A DNA stretch of 64,000 bases from an uncultured Tolumonas sp. (GCF_963678185.1 NZ_OY782757.1:1375001-1439000), one strand, 5' to 3'. Positions 1 through 9,497 are shown, numbered from the stretch's first letter. The notes: generated from the sequence alone by a model not told the origin. Numbers and translations are program-made.

Positions 1-119
1 TCACGGGTTGTTTCCAACTGCGTAATGCCATGCTGACGCAACCAATCCAACACATAACTTACAGCAGTACTTTTACCAGCGCCTTCCAGCCCCTCAATGA
101 CAATGAACTTGCTGCTCAT
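1..119 (-). CDS. tmk: Thymidylate kinase, N-terminal part (cut by window edge)
   Basis: The first 39 or so codons of dTMP kinase, which phosphorylates dTMP to dTDP in dTTP synthesis. The reading frame starts at the ATG at 119 and begins [18 protein letters not shown], so the P-loop (GLEGAGKST, residues about 10-18) is intact. The gene runs off the left edge. Its ATG directly abuts the mltG stop codon, so it is the next gene of the same minus-strand unit; mltG-tmk (often with holB) is the usual order in gammaproteobacteria. Confidence 0.95.
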   Translation of the reverse strand, partial: MSSKFIVIEGLEGAGKSTAVSYVLDWLRQHGITQLETTR

Positions 120-1172
120 TTATTGCTCCAGCACATAGCGTTTCACCGCATGGTTATGTTCGGCCAACGTAGTTGAGAACTGATGTGCTCCACCACCTTT
201 AGCTACAAAATAAAGAAAATTGGTTTTATCGGGATGTAATGCCGCTTTAACAGCCTCTTTACCGGGCATCGCGATAGGCGTTGGCGGTAACCCTTCGATA
301 ACATAAGTGTTATACGGGTTGTTATCTTCCAGATCACGACGATGAATATTGCCATCGTAATGATCTTTAACACCATAAATAACCGTTGGATCGGTCTGCA
401 ATTTCATTTTTTTCTGCAACCGATTTACAAAAACTGAAGCGATCCGTGGACGTTCGTCAACTTTCGCCGTCTCCTTTTCAATGATGGATGCCATGATCAA
501 AGCTTGATATGGCGAATCATACGGCAATGATGGATCTCTGCTTTTCCAGTTCTTATCCAGATAATTCTTCATTTCATTATGTGCACGCCGCAAGATATCC
601 CGGCTGCTAGAACCTACCGTATAAGAATAGGTCTCTGGCATAAACCAGCCTTCAATATTTTCCTGCTCAATGTTCAATTCACGACGCAGACTATCTAAAT
701 CGTCGGTAGTCAGCGGTTTATCCAGATAAAGTGCTTTGCTCAGCGTTTGCAACCAATCTTCGATGCGTTGCCCTTCAACCAGCGTTACTGAAAAGACGGC
801 TTCTTTGCCACTCACGAACAACAACAGCGCATGTTTTACATTCCAGCCCTTTTCAATTTTATAAGATCCAGCCTTGATCTGACTTAGCTCTGGATGAACT
901 TTTAACCATACGACGGACCAGAAAGGCGAAACTGGCTCGGCTGCGAGATCCATCAAGACATCTTTCGCTTTGCTACCTTTAGCCACGGTATAAAGGCGGG
1001 AATCACCTTTCAGCAGCACCGAATCAAGTTGCTGCCATGATAAAGAGCCCCATACCGCCACTGCCAAAAATGCCAGAATCGCAGCGGAAGTAAGAATTCG
1101 AATGGTTTTAGGCCAACGCTGCCAACGCATTTTGCAACCGTTTAACAAAGCGGTGATCTTGATATTTAACAT
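120..1172 (-). CDS. mltG: Endolytic murein transglycosylase MltG (YceG)
   Basis: Inner-membrane lytic transglycosylase that cleaves nascent peptidoglycan strands. The 350-residue protein has one N-terminal membrane segment (about residues 24-42) and a periplasmic YceG domain with the signature ASIIEKETAK (catalytic Glu near 232-234) followed by QTDPTVIYG. The ATG at 1172 is preceded by AGGA seven bases upstream. An internal ATG at 1130 would give a length closer to the E. coli protein but has no clear ribosome binding site. Either start overlaps the end of pabC, by 65 or 23 bases, which suggests translational coupling. Confidence 0.93.
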   Translation of the reverse strand: MLNIKITALLNGCKMRWQRWPKTIRILTSAAILAFLAVAVWGSLSWQQLDSVLLKGDSRLYTVAKGSKAKDVLMDLAAEPVSPFWSVVWLKVHPELSQIKAGSYKIEKGWNVKHALLLFVSGKEAVFSVTLVEGQRIEDWLQTLSKALYLDKPLTTDDLDSLRRELNIEQENIEGWFMPETYSYTVGSSSRDILRRAHNEMKNYLDKNWKSRDPSLPYDSPYQALIMASIIEKETAKVDERPRIASVFVNRLQKKMKLQTDPTVIYGVKDHYDGNIHRRDLEDNNPYNTYVIEGLPPTPIAMPGKEAVKAALHPDKTNFLYFVAKGGGAHQFSTTLAEHNHAVKRYVLEQ

Positions 1173-1917
1173 CTTTTATTCCTGTAACTGGCACGACACC
1201 CATCAACGCGTTCGTGATCCAAACTTCATCCGCATCTAACAGCGCAGGCAGCCCTGTAGAAACCGATGTAACTTCATATTGCCAGCCGTTCAGTTGCTGT
1301 ATAACAAAGGCGCGCATCACACCACACACCCCAGCTAGTTTCAAGTCAGGGGTGAAAATCTGTTCTCCCTTACGCCAGAATAGATTTGCAGTTACCGCTT
1401 CAATGACATGATCTTGCCAATCCAGTACGATAGCTTCCGGAATATTTCGCTCATCCAGTTCATTTTTTAACAACACCTGCTCCAAGCGATTGAGCGTTTT
1501 CAGCCCAGCTAATATTGGCTGACAACCCAGTCGTTGCTCAGCAACCTCAAGCTTAATACCGCTAAATTGCCAGTCATGATAATGAATAGGATAAGGATGA
1601 GCGGAAACAATAACGGTCGGCGTATCACACCCTTGTGGGCTATAACCCCGCCCCCCCGTGCCACGGGTAATGATAATTTTACCGCATGCTTCATCGTAGT
1701 TAGTCGCTAACTGACAGCATTGCGTATAGAGTAAATCAAAATCAGGCAGCGGCAATTTGAGTCGCGCACACCCTTCGCGTAATCGCGCAACGTGATATGA
1801 CCACAGGGCTGGTTGATGATTTTTTAGATACAGCGTGGTAAACAGGCCATCCCCCAGCGTTAACCCCCGATCCTGAGCTGAAACGGTTGTGGCAGATGTA
1901 CCATTAACCAAAAGCAT
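1108..1917 (-). CDS. pabC: Aminodeoxychorismate lyase
   Basis: PLP-dependent lyase that turns 4-amino-4-deoxychorismate into p-aminobenzoate and pyruvate for folate synthesis. It is a class IV aminotransferase fold of 269 residues, the usual length. The Schiff-base lysine is Lys140 in AGLKTLNRLEQ, and the region EAIVLDWQDHVIEAVTANLF carries the family cofactor-contact residues. It lies between fabF and mltG as in E. coli. A terminator hairpin separates it from fabF, so it probably depends on read-through or on a weak local promoter. Confidence 0.94.
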   Translation of the reverse strand: MLLVNGTSATTVSAQDRGLTLGDGLFTTLYLKNHQPALWSYHVARLREGCARLKLPLPDFDLLYTQCCQLATNYDEACGKIIITRGTGGRGYSPQGCDTPTVIVSAHPYPIHYHDWQFSGIKLEVAEQRLGCQPILAGLKTLNRLEQVLLKNELDERNIPEAIVLDWQDHVIEAVTANLFWRKGEQIFTPDLKLAGVCGVMRAFVIQQLNGWQYEVTSVSTGLPALLDADEVWITNALMGVVPVTGIKDVKYQDHRFVKRLQNALAALA

Positions 1918-1932
1918 AAATTCATCACAAAT

Positions 1933-1963
1933 AAAAAGGGCCTGATCGCAGTGTATCAGGCCC
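1933..1963 (-). terminator. Rho-independent terminator after fabF
   Basis: A perfect 9-bp inverted repeat (GGGCCTGAT / ATCAGGCCC) with an 8-base loop, followed on the minus strand by a T run. It sits 20 bases past the fabF stop and just before pabC. Confidence 0.85.
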
Positions 1964-1982
1964 TCTTAAATAAGATCGAGCG

Positions 1983-3224
1983 TTAAACGCGTTTAAAAAT
2001 CAGGGAACCGTTAGTACCGCCGAAACCAAACGAGTTAGACAAAGCACACTCAAAATTACCTGGTTTAGCTACGTGAGGAACCAGATCCAAATCGCACTCT
2101 TCATCCGGATTATCTAAATTGATAGTCGGTGGTGCAACTTGATCACGCAGTGCCAATACGGTAATGATTGCTTCAATCGCGCCAGCCGCACCCAGCAGGT
2201 GACCCGTCATCGATTTAGTCGAGCTAACCATCACGTTATTCGCATGCGAACCAAACGTGCTCTTCACTGCACGCAATTCCGCTTTATCGCCTAATGGCGT
2301 AGAGGTACCGTGTGCATTGATATAACCAATGGCTTCCAGAGTAATACCTGCATCACGGATCGCATTCTGCATTGCTAATGCGGCACCACTACCATCATCT
2401 GGCGGTGCAGTCATATGGTGAGCGTCACCACTCATGCCAAAACCGATCAGTTCAGCATAAATCTTAGCGCCACGCGCTTTGGCATGCTCATACTCTTCCA
2501 GAACCAACACACCAGCACCATCACCCAACACAAAACCATCACGGTCTTTGTCCCAAGGACGACTGGCTTTTTGTGGTTCAGCGTTACGGGCAGACAATGC
2601 TTTCGCAGCAGCGAAACCACCCATCCCCATCGGGGTTGAGGCTTTTTCTGTACCACCAGCCACCATCGCATCTGCATCACCATATGCAATCATACGTGCG
2701 GCGAAGCCGATCGCATGTGTACCAGAAGTACATGCAGTAGTGATCGCGATGTTAGGACCACGCAATCCTTTCATGATAGACAGATGACCTGCCGCCATGT
2801 TGATAATGGTAGATGGAACAAAAAACGGACTCAGTTTACGCGGACCACCATTCATTAGACTGGTATGGTTTGATTCAATCAAACCCAGACCACCGATACC
2901 AGAACCAATGGTTACACCAACGCGATGCGCGTTAGCTTCAGTGATTTCAAGACCTGAGTCATCGAAAGCCTGAATACCAGCAGCCACACCGTACTGGATA
3001 AATAAATCCATTTTACGGGCGTCTTTTTTGCTGATGCCATGTTCTTCGGGATCAAAATTCTTCACCAAGCCTGCAAATTTAGTTGGGAAGTCCGTCGTAT
3101 CGAAATGTTCGATGGAGGTGATACCACTTTGGCCTTTTAACAAGGTCTGCCAAGATTCTTCAGCAGTGTTACCTACGGGAGACAACATCCCCAGGCCGGT
3201 CACCACTACTCTGCGCTTTGACAC
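1983..3224 (-). CDS. fabF: 3-oxoacyl-[acyl-carrier-protein] synthase II
   Basis: KAS II condenses malonyl-ACP with acyl-ACP in fatty acid elongation and in E. coli controls the temperature-dependent cis-vaccenate content. The 413-residue thiolase-fold protein shows the Cys-His-His triad: Cys near 165 in [11 protein letters not shown], His near 305 in [11 protein letters not shown], and His near 342 in [13 protein letters not shown]. It begins [18 protein letters not shown]. It follows acpP with a small hairpin in the 79-base gap, which may lower its expression relative to the very abundant ACP. Confidence 0.97.
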   Translation of the reverse strand: MSKRRVVVTGLGMLSPVGNTAEESWQTLLKGQSGITSIEHFDTTDFPTKFAGLVKNFDPEEHGISKKDARKMDLFIQYGVAAGIQAFDDSGLEITEANAHRVGVTIGSGIGGLGLIESNHTSLMNGGPRKLSPFFVPSTIINMAAGHLSIMKGLRGPNIAITTACTSGTHAIGFAARMIAYGDADAMVAGGTEKASTPMGMGGFAAAKALSARNAEPQKASRPWDKDRDGFVLGDGAGVLVLEEYEHAKARGAKIYAELIGFGMSGDAHHMTAPPDDGSGAALAMQNAIRDAGITLEAIGYINAHGTSTPLGDKAELRAVKSTFGSHANNVMVSSTKSMTGHLLGAAGAIEAIITVLALRDQVAPPTINLDNPDEECDLDLVPHVAKPGNFECALSNSFGFGGTNGSLIFKRV

Positions 3225-3260
3225 AGGAAAGCCTCCGGGAGGAAAATACGGATGTTAAAA

Positions 3261-3292
3261 CAAGAAACAGGAGCGTTAGAACCACGCTCCTG
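3261..3292 (-). terminator. Attenuator-type hairpin between acpP and fabF
   Basis: A 9-bp inverted repeat (CAGGAGCGT / ACGCTCCTG, loop 7 bases) just past the acpP stop. On the minus strand it is followed by TTTCTTGTTTT, an imperfect U tract. This suggests partial termination that would give an abundant acpP message with reduced read-through into fabF. Confidence 0.65.
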
Positions 3293-3303
3293 CTGTCAGG
3301 CGA

Positions 3304-3540
3304 TTAGTCCTGATGAGAAAGGATATAATCGATAGCAGCTTGAACAGTAGTGATCTTTTCTGCATCTTCATCAGGGATTTCAGTATCGAACTCTTCTTCC
3401 AGCGCCATTACCAGCTCAACGGTATCCAAAGAGTCAGCACCCAAATCATCAACAAAAGATGCTGCTGATTTAACGTCTTCTTCTTTAACACCCAGTTGTT
3501 CGATGATAATTTTTTTTACGCGTTCTTCGATAGTACTCAT
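3304..3540 (-). CDS. acpP: Acyl carrier protein
   Basis: Small acidic carrier of growing acyl chains for fatty acid, phospholipid and lipid A synthesis. It has 78 residues, the family length, and the 4'-phosphopantetheine attachment Ser37 lies in [18 protein letters not shown]. The four-helix pattern and net negative charge are typical. A sigma-70-type promoter of its own lies upstream in the fabG-acpP gap. Confidence 0.98.
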   Translation of the reverse strand: MSTIEERVKKIIIEQLGVKEEDVKSAASFVDDLGADSLDTVELVMALEEEFDTEIPDEDAEKITTVQAAIDYILSHQD

Positions 3541-3585
3541 GACCCGATTTTTCCTTTAGAAATACGCAAATGCGTGTGTTGTCGT

Positions 3586-3613
3586 AGTGTATTCAATTGT
3601 TCATAGTTTGCAA
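3586..3613 (-). promoter_or_regulatory. Candidate sigma-70 promoter of acpP
   Basis: On the minus strand TTGCAA (3608-3613) is followed after 16 bases by TACACT (3586-3591). The start point would fall near 3579, giving a leader of about 40 bases. A separate promoter fits the high ACP demand and matches what is known for E. coli. Confidence 0.6.
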
Positions 3614-3622
3614 GACTCTTGG

Positions 3623-3678
3623 GGGCTGTCGATTCAGGATTTTAGAGATATTCCTCTATTTTTCACCGAAAACAGCCC
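3623..3678 (-). other. Long-range inverted repeat between fabG and acpP
   Basis: GGGCTGT (3623-3629) pairs with ACAGCCC (3672-3678), enclosing 42 bases that hold a smaller AGAG/CTCT hairpin. There is no U run, so it looks more like an mRNA processing or stabilising structure past the fabG stop than a terminator. No function can be assigned from sequence alone. Confidence 0.4.
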
Positions 3679-3688
3679 TTAATGACTC

Positions 3689-4423
3689 TTAAACCATGTA
3701 CATACCACCGTTGACATGCAATGTCTCACCGGTGATATATGCAGCCTCATCAGAGGCCAAAAATGCCACTGCAGAAGCAATTTCCTGAGCAGAACCCAAA
3801 CGTCCGGCAGGCACCTGACTCAGAATTCCGTTACGCTGTTCATCATTCAGAACATGCGTCATATCTGTTTCAATAAAACCGGGAGCAACAGCGTTAACTG
3901 TGATACCTCGGGAACCTACTTCACGCGCCAATGATTTGGTAAAACCTAACAAACCAGCTTTAGCTGCTGCATAGTTAGTTTGACCCGCATTGCCCATTGT
4001 ACCCACAACGGAGCCAATGCTAATGATACGGCCGTGGCGTTTTTTCATCATGCTGCGTAACACAGCTTTAGATAAGCGATAAACTGAAGAAAGATTCGTC
4101 TGGATAATATCGTCCCACTCGTCGTCTTTCATACGCATCAGCAAGTTGTCACGAGTGATACCCGCGTTATTAACCAGAATATCAACTTCACCATATTTTG
4201 CTTTGATAGCATCAAACAATGCGTCAATAGAAGACTGTTCAGTTACATTCAATACCAGACCAGCACCAGCTTCACCCAGATATTCACCGATAGCTGCAGC
4301 ACCTGATTCGCTGGTGGCAGTACCAACAACAATTGCACCACGTGCAACAAATGTTTGAGCAATTGCTTTACCAATACCGCGGCTAGCGCCAGTAACCAGT
4401 ACTACTTTACCTTGGAAACTCAT
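3689..4423 (-). CDS. fabG: 3-oxoacyl-[acyl-carrier-protein] reductase
   Basis: NADPH-dependent reduction of 3-oxoacyl-ACP in the elongation cycle. It is a short-chain dehydrogenase with the Rossmann motif TGASRGIG, NNAG, the catalytic Ser in SIGSVVG and the YxxxK pair in NYAAAKAG, ending GGMYMV as in E. coli FabG. I place the start at the ATG at 4423, seven bases after GAGG, which gives exactly 244 residues. The in-frame ATG at 4429 overlaps that ribosome binding site. It lies 11 bases after fabD. Confidence 0.97.
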   Translation of the reverse strand: MSFQGKVVLVTGASRGIGKAIAQTFVARGAIVVGTATSESGAAAIGEYLGEAGAGLVLNVTEQSSIDALFDAIKAKYGEVDILVNNAGITRDNLLMRMKDDEWDDIIQTNLSSVYRLSKAVLRSMMKKRHGRIISIGSVVGTMGNAGQTNYAAAKAGLLGFTKSLAREVGSRGITVNAVAPGFIETDMTHVLNDEQRNGILSQVPAGRLGSAQEIASAVAFLASDEAAYITGETLHVNGGMYMV

Positions 4424-4434
4424 TGTCATTCCTC

Positions 4435-5370
4435 TTACTGAACTTTGCTCAACGCATCTTGCAAACCAGCCACGTCGTTAATCGCACTGCCGTCTACACG
4501 TTTATCAATTCGTTTTACCAGACCAGACAACACTTTGCCTGGTCCCATTTCGATCTCAAAAGTGATCGCTTCGCTCGCCATTCTTTCCACGGTCTCAGTC
4601 CAACGCACCGGGCTGTACAACTGACGAACTAAAGCATCTTTGATGGCCGCAGGATCAGTCACAGTTGCCACATCCGCGTTATTGATAACAGGGATAACAG
4701 GTGCTTTAACTTCCAGTTTATCTAATGCAATCGCCAACTCTTCTGCTGCTGGCTTCATCAAAGCACAGTGAGAAGGCACACTGACTGGTAACGGTAAAGC
4801 ACGTTTAGCACCAGACTCTTTCATCAATACATTGGCACGTTCAACCGCTTCTTTATGGCCTGCAATAACGACCTGACCTGGAGAGTTAAAATTAACCGGA
4901 GATACAACCTGATCTTCAGCTGCTTTTTCACAGTTAGCAGCAATAGAATTATTATCCAAGCCAATGATAGCAGCCATCGCACCAACACCTTCCGGTACTG
5001 CGCGCTGCATAGCCTGTCCGCGTAATTCAACCAGCTTAACGGCATCAGCAAAGTTCAATGCACCGGCACACACTAGTGCCGAATATTCGCCCAAGCTATG
5101 ACCAGCCATAACAGCTGGCGTTGCGCCGCCCTGAGCTTGCCACAAGCGCCATAATGCCACTGAGCTCGTCAATAAAGCCGGTTGTGTTTTCCAGGTTTTA
5201 TTCAACTCTTCTGCTGGGCCTTGCATGACCAATTCAAACAAGTCATAACCTAATACCGCACTGGCTTCTGCGAAGGTTTCTTTAATGATTGGATAGGCTT
5301 CAGCCAATTCAGCCAGCATGCCAACGCTCTGAGAGCCTTGTCCCGGGAAGGCAATTGCAAACTTACTCAT
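4435..5370 (-). CDS. fabD: Malonyl-CoA:ACP transacylase
   Basis: Loads malonate from CoA onto ACP for the elongation steps. The 311-residue protein shows GQGSQ near the N-terminus, the nucleophile Ser92 in GHSLGEYSAL, and the partner His near 201 in PSHCALM. It lies between fabH (38-base gap) and fabG (11-base gap) in a continuous minus-strand operon. Confidence 0.97.
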   Translation of the reverse strand: MSKFAIAFPGQGSQSVGMLAELAEAYPIIKETFAEASAVLGYDLFELVMQGPAEELNKTWKTQPALLTSSVALWRLWQAQGGATPAVMAGHSLGEYSALVCAGALNFADAVKLVELRGQAMQRAVPEGVGAMAAIIGLDNNSIAANCEKAAEDQVVSPVNFNSPGQVVIAGHKEAVERANVLMKESGAKRALPLPVSVPSHCALMKPAAEELAIALDKLEVKAPVIPVINNADVATVTDPAAIKDALVRQLYSPVRWTETVERMASEAITFEIEMGPGKVLSGLVKRIDKRVDGSAINDVAGLQDALSKVQ

Positions 5371-5408
5371 TTTTTATTTCCTTTCTCTCTCAATAACGAA
5401 CCGAAGCA

Positions 5409-6365
5409 TCAATAACGAACTAAAGCTGAACCCCAGGTAAAGCCGCCACCAAATGCTTCTAATAACAGCAATTGGCCACGCTTGATCCGGCCGTCACGCA
5501 CACCTTCATCTAATGCAATCGGCACAGATGCTGCAGATGTATTACCGTGACGATCCAGTGTCAGGATCACCTGATCCATAGACATACCCAATTTTTTGGC
5601 TGTAGCGCTGATAATGCGCCAGTTAGCTTGGTGTGGCACCAGCCAATCCAGTTCAGATTTATCGATGTTGTTCGCATCCAACGTCTGTGTTACCAGCTCA
5701 CTCAAACGGGTCACAGCTACTTTAAATACGTCATTACCTTTCATATACATGTAGGCATTATCGGTATCTTCAGCGCCACGTTGTGCCTGAGGTAATTTTA
5801 ACAACTCACCATAACGGCCATCCGCGAATAAATGAGTAGATAAAATGCCTTGCTCTTCTGATGCGCCCAATACGACTGCACCAGCGCCATCACCAAACAG
5901 AATAATAGTGCCACGATCATTAGGCTCGCAGGCGCGGGATAACGTATCCGCGCCAACGACCAGAATATGTTTTACATTTCCGGTGCGAATAAATTGATCT
6001 GCCACACTCAGCGCATAGGTAAAACCAGCACAAGCCGCCGCCAGATCAAATGCAGGGATACCAGGACGATCCAGCATAGCTTGTAATTCGCAAGCAGCTG
6101 CCGGAAATGCATTTTCCGCACTGGTAGTAGCGACAATAATCATATCCAGTTCTGCAGCTGAGATCCCTGCCGCGGATAACGCCTGTTGAGCTGCCTGAAA
6201 AGACAATGAGGCTACTGTTTCATTGTCTCCAGCAATACGGCGTTCACGGATACCGGTTCTTTCCACGATCCATTCATCACTGGTTTCGACCATCCGCTCA
6301 AGATCAGCGTTAGTACGAACCTTTTCGGGTACATAGCTACCCGTACCAAGAATTTTACTGAACAT
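5409..6365 (-). CDS. fabH: 3-oxoacyl-[acyl-carrier-protein] synthase III
   Basis: KAS III starts fatty acid synthesis by condensing acetyl-CoA with malonyl-ACP. Cys112 lies in [13 protein letters not shown], the His in VPHQANWRI and the Asn in [11 protein letters not shown], the FabH catalytic set. The length of 318 residues is normal. It starts 8 bases after plsX, consistent with coupled translation. Confidence 0.97.
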   Translation of the reverse strand: MFSKILGTGSYVPEKVRTNADLERMVETSDEWIVERTGIRERRIAGDNETVASLSFQAAQQALSAAGISAAELDMIIVATTSAENAFPAAACELQAMLDRPGIPAFDLAAACAGFTYALSVADQFIRTGNVKHILVVGADTLSRACEPNDRGTIILFGDGAGAVVLGASEEQGILSTHLFADGRYGELLKLPQAQRGAEDTDNAYMYMKGNDVFKVAVTRLSELVTQTLDANNIDKSELDWLVPHQANWRIISATAKKLGMSMDQVILTLDRHGNTSAASVPIALDEGVRDGRIKRGQLLLLEAFGGGFTWGSALVRY

Positions 6366-6373
6366 AAAGTGAA

Positions 6374-7393
6374 TTAGCGCTCGTGTGTGTGTTCTGCGAT
6401 AAAGCGTTCTGAGATCCGACGAGGCAACTGTTGTTCGATCTCAGCCACTGCATGCAGAATGGCATTAGACAAAGCCCGCCGGTCGGCGCGCCCATGACTT
6501 TTAATTACGATACCATTTAGCCCCAGAAGACTGGCACCATTATAGTGGTCTGGATGCATTACTGACAAAGACGTTTGTATTCCATCAGTAGAATTTGGTT
6601 TATTTTTTGCAAAAAAAGACCCATTTAAAGCCTTTAATTGGCTGTAAAAAAATCTAGCGATCCCTTCTGCCGTCTTTAATGCAATATTTCCGGTAAAGCC
6701 ATCGCAGACAATTACATCGGCTTGACCAGAGATCAGTTGATCACCTTCCAGAAAACCGATGTAGTTAAATTGATTATTTGCTGACAGTAATTCCGCTGTT
6801 TCCTGCACCAGTTTACTGCCTTTAATAACTTCTTCACCCACATTTAATAAGGCGATTTTGGGAGAAGAAATAGCATGTACATGTTTTGCGACCAAATCAC
6901 CCATACAGGCAAATTGCCATAACATCTCAGGCGTACAATTAACATTACACCCTAGATCAAGCATGACGGTATGTTGCCCACGAAGATTAGGTAGAGATGA
7001 ACACAGCGCGGGACGTTTCAAATGCGGCAGCATAGTAATCACCCGCATCGCCATCACCATTAATGCACCAGTATTGCCACCACTGACACAAGCCTGAGCT
7101 TGACCCGATCGCACCAACTCCAGCATCACTCGCATAGATGAGTCAGTTTTGTTACGTAAAGCGATAACAGGTCGCTCCGCCATTGAGACAGATTGCGAAG
7201 CATGAATGAGTTGTAATCTAGGATGTGCGTCGAGGGAGTATTGTTCCAGCAAGGGAACTAATTGAACTTGATCACCAACCAACAGAATGTTGATTTGCGG
7301 CAAAAGCAACAGTGCCTGCGCAGCGGCAGGCACTGTTTCGGAAGGACCAAAATCCCCCCCCATGGCATCTAACGCAACCGTTAGAACTGACAA
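6374..7393 (-). CDS. plsX: Phosphate acyltransferase PlsX
   Basis: Converts acyl-ACP to acyl-phosphate, the donor used by PlsY in phospholipid synthesis. The 339-residue protein begins [24 protein letters not shown], the strongly conserved PlsX N-terminus, and contains [18 protein letters not shown] and [16 protein letters not shown]. It is a peripheral membrane enzyme. The rpmF-plsX-fabH order links ribosome, phospholipid and fatty acid synthesis in one transcript, as in many Gram-negative bacteria. Confidence 0.96.
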   Translation of the reverse strand: MSVLTVALDAMGGDFGPSETVPAAAQALLLLPQINILLVGDQVQLVPLLEQYSLDAHPRLQLIHASQSVSMAERPVIALRNKTDSSMRVMLELVRSGQAQACVSGGNTGALMVMAMRVITMLPHLKRPALCSSLPNLRGQHTVMLDLGCNVNCTPEMLWQFACMGDLVAKHVHAISSPKIALLNVGEEVIKGSKLVQETAELLSANNQFNYIGFLEGDQLISGQADVIVCDGFTGNIALKTAEGIARFFYSQLKALNGSFFAKNKPNSTDGIQTSLSVMHPDHYNGASLLGLNGIVIKSHGRADRRALSNAILHAVAEIEQQLPRRISERFIAEHTHER

Positions 7394-7417
7394 AAGGCAG
7401 ATCTGCGTTTACAGAAC

Positions 7418-7582
7418 TTAGATTACCTTTTTGCCACGGTAGTAACCATCAGCGGTTACATGGTGACGACGATGAGTTTCACCGCTAGTTGCATCAACGC
7501 TCAACTGCACTGCTGACAGTGCATCATGAGAACGACGCATGCCACGACGTGAACGGGTTTTACGGTTCTGTTGTACGGCCAT
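7418..7582 (-). CDS. rpmF: 50S ribosomal protein L32
   Basis: Small basic ribosomal protein of 54 residues, reading [20 protein letters not shown] at the start and ending [15 protein letters not shown]. It aligns over its length with E. coli L32 but stops two residues earlier, lacking the final Ala-Lys. It sits 20 bases after yceD and 24 bases before plsX, in the conserved yceD-rpmF-plsX order. Confidence 0.97.
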   Translation of the reverse strand: MAVQQNRKTRSRRGMRRSHDALSAVQLSVDATSGETHRRHHVTADGYYRGKKVI

Positions 7583-7602
7583 TGACCTTACTCCTAATTA
7601 AC

Positions 7603-8124
7603 TTACTTGCGTTTCAAACTAGTTAGAACAGCAAATGGGTTTGGACGCTCATCAGCAGGGTCGATCTCACCCCACGTCATTTGCGCGCCAGCCATTGGAC
7701 ATTCCTCCAATGGGTGCATAGCCACGATCGGCAGACTAAGAATTAATTCATCCTCAATCAACTCGTTAAGATCAAACTCACCATTTTCATCAAGTTGAAT
7801 CAACTCGTAAGATTCTGGCAGTTCATCCTCTATCGTGTTCCTCAAAAGAGGAGTATACGAAAATTCAGCCTTGCAGTGGTATTCAAATTCACCTGAACAA
7901 CGCTGACACTCTACGATCAAAGTAACCGATGCAGTTCCCTGCATGACAACTAAGCCTTGAGGATCAGTGAAAAAGCTCAGATCAGCTTCAATATCACCAA
8001 CAATTCCGTTCGAGGATTCGACCAGTCGCGTCATGTGCTTAGCTTCAACAATACCTTGATAATCAAGGCGTTTAGCGGCACAACGTACGGGGTCGATCTT
8101 TATGGGCAGTTTTACCTTTTGCAT
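7603..8124 (-). CDS. yceD: YceD, DUF177 protein (23S rRNA accumulation protein)
   Basis: The 173-residue DUF177 protein is required for normal 23S rRNA levels in E. coli and plants; the molecular activity is not settled. It begins MQKVKLPIKIDPVRCAAKRLD, matching the conserved start of E. coli YceD, and holds the CxxC pair in VECQRCSGEF. Its C-terminus NPFAVLTSLKRK is also conserved. The -10 of a good promoter lies only 9 bases before the ATG, so the message may be almost leaderless. It is the first gene of the rpmF-plsX-fab operon. Confidence 0.93.
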   Translation of the reverse strand: MQKVKLPIKIDPVRCAAKRLDYQGIVEAKHMTRLVESSNGIVGDIEADLSFFTDPQGLVVMQGTASVTLIVECQRCSGEFEYHCKAEFSYTPLLRNTIEDELPESYELIQLDENGEFDLNELIEDELILSLPIVAMHPLEECPMAGAQMTWGEIDPADERPNPFAVLTSLKRK

Positions 8125-8133
8125 AAGGCGGGC

Positions 8134-8162
8134 ATGATATAGATACAGCTCTCGATAGTCAA
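8134..8162 (-). promoter_or_regulatory. Promoter of the yceD-rpmF-plsX-fab operon
   Basis: On the minus strand TTGACT (8157-8162), a 17-base spacer and TATCAT (8134-8139): five of six matches to consensus in each box. The -10 is only 9 bases from the yceD ATG. Confidence 0.75.
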
Positions 8163-8263
8163 AGGAAAAACCATTCGATACTGTCTATTCACAGATGAAG
8201 AGAGACTGCTACTGATGTGCGACATGATATGCTAATAACATCTTCTCATATTTTGATTATTTT

Positions 8264-8851
8264 ATGACAACACCTGATTTAATACTGGCATCAACCTCGG
8301 TTTACCGTCGGGCACTACTAGAGAAATTAGCCCTACCCTTCCGTTGTGTCGCACCACATATAGATGAAACGCCACAAACTGGGGAAGAGGCAATACAACT
8401 CGTGCAACGTCTGGCATTAGAAAAAGCCCAAGCCGTTGCAAAAACAAACACCACTAGTTGGATTATTGGTAGTGATCAGGTTTGCACTATTAATGGCGAA
8501 ATCGTTGGCAAACCCGGCTCCGCACCAGCCGCTATCGCACAATTACAAGCCGCATCAGGTCAGAAGATCAGCTTTTATACTGGCTTATGTTTATTTGATG
8601 CCGCCTTAGATCGTTATCAACTATTAGCGGAACCATTCCATGTGCATTTTCGCACCTTATCATTGTCGCAAATTGAACGGTATGTTAGCGCAGAAAAGCC
8701 TTTTGATTGTGCAGGCAGCTTTAAATCAGAAGGGTTAGGGATCAGCTTATTCCAGCAACTGGAAGGCCGAGATCCAAATACCTTGATTGGATTACCGTTG
8801 ATTGCTTTAGTGGATATGTTGGCAGCTTGGGGGCTTGAATTACCACTATGA
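8264..8851 (+). CDS. yceF: Maf-type nucleotide pyrophosphatase YceF
   Basis: House-cleaning pyrophosphatase; the E. coli YceF clade hydrolyses 7-methyl-GTP. The 195-residue protein starts with the Maf signature LILASTSVYRRALLEKL and has WIIGSDQVC (catalytic Asp), GEIVGKP, FYTGLCLF and CAGSFKSEGLGISLFQQLEGRDPNTLIGLPL, the YceF-type C-terminal block. It is divergent from yceD. Its last 6 bases overlap tail-to-tail with the HAD gene, so no separate terminator fits between them. Confidence 0.93.
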   Translation: MTTPDLILASTSVYRRALLEKLALPFRCVAPHIDETPQTGEEAIQLVQRLALEKAQAVAKTNTTSWIIGSDQVCTINGEIVGKPGSAPAAIAQLQAASGQKISFYTGLCLFDAALDRYQLLAEPFHVHFRTLSLSQIERYVSAEKPFDCAGSFKSEGLGISLFQQLEGRDPNTLIGLPLIALVDMLAAWGLELPL

Positions 8852-9496
8852 GATCAGTCGCAGATGCAATTCAGCAACAGAATCAACGATAACAACCGGC
8901 TGATGATGTTCTAACATGGCTTTATCATGCACTCCCCAGGTGACACCGATACTGTCCATGCCAATAGCCTGCGCCATCGCTAAGTCGTGTACTGAATCGC
9001 CTACCATCACTGCAGACTGCGCAGGCATGTTTAGTTCATCTAAAATTTGTTGCAGCATGAGTGGGTCTGGCTTTGATTTAGCTTCATCAGCCCCCCGACG
9101 GGCACAAAACAGCGATGCCATGTCGGTTTCAAGCAATACCCGTTCTAAACCATTACGTGATTTGCCGGTTGCCACTGCCAGCGATTTCCCATTTGCATAC
9201 AGTTGCTGCATCATACGATCGATACCAGAAAATAACGGCGTCGGCGTATCATCAAGATGTTTGTAGTAGTTACTATAATGCTGGATCAGCGTTTTATGCT
9301 GCTCATCTGAGGCTTGCGGAAACAGTCGCTGCATCGAAACTTGCAGGCTAAGTCCGATAATGTCTTTGATTGAACTGGCTGGCGGCACAGCTAAATGTGT
9401 AGCTTGTGCCGCTTTTTGCATAGAGGAAACGATCCGACCGACCGAATCCATCAGCGTACCATCCCAGTCAAAAATGATGAGTTGATACTCTTTCAT
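8846..9496 (-). CDS. HAD-superfamily phosphatase, phosphoglycolate-phosphatase-like
   Basis: A 216-residue HAD-IA hydrolase. It has motif I (FDWDGTLMDS; nucleophile Asp10 and Asp12), motif II around AVATGKS, the lysine of motif III in KSKPDPLML, and motif IV GDSVHDLAMAQ, with an alpha-helical cap between motifs I and II. The fold is certain but the substrate is not. Its position directly after rluC (1-base gap) is shared with relatives in Vibrio and Aeromonas, where it is annotated Gph-like or as a generic HAD phosphatase. Confidence 0.88.
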   Translation of the reverse strand: MKEYQLIIFDWDGTLMDSVGRIVSSMQKAAQATHLAVPPASSIKDIIGLSLQVSMQRLFPQASDEQHKTLIQHYSNYYKHLDDTPTPLFSGIDRMMQQLYANGKSLAVATGKSRNGLERVLLETDMASLFCARRGADEAKSKPDPLMLQQILDELNMPAQSAVMVGDSVHDLAMAQAIGMDSIGVTWGVHDKAMLEHHQPVVIVDSVAELHLRLIS

Positions 9497-9497
9497 A

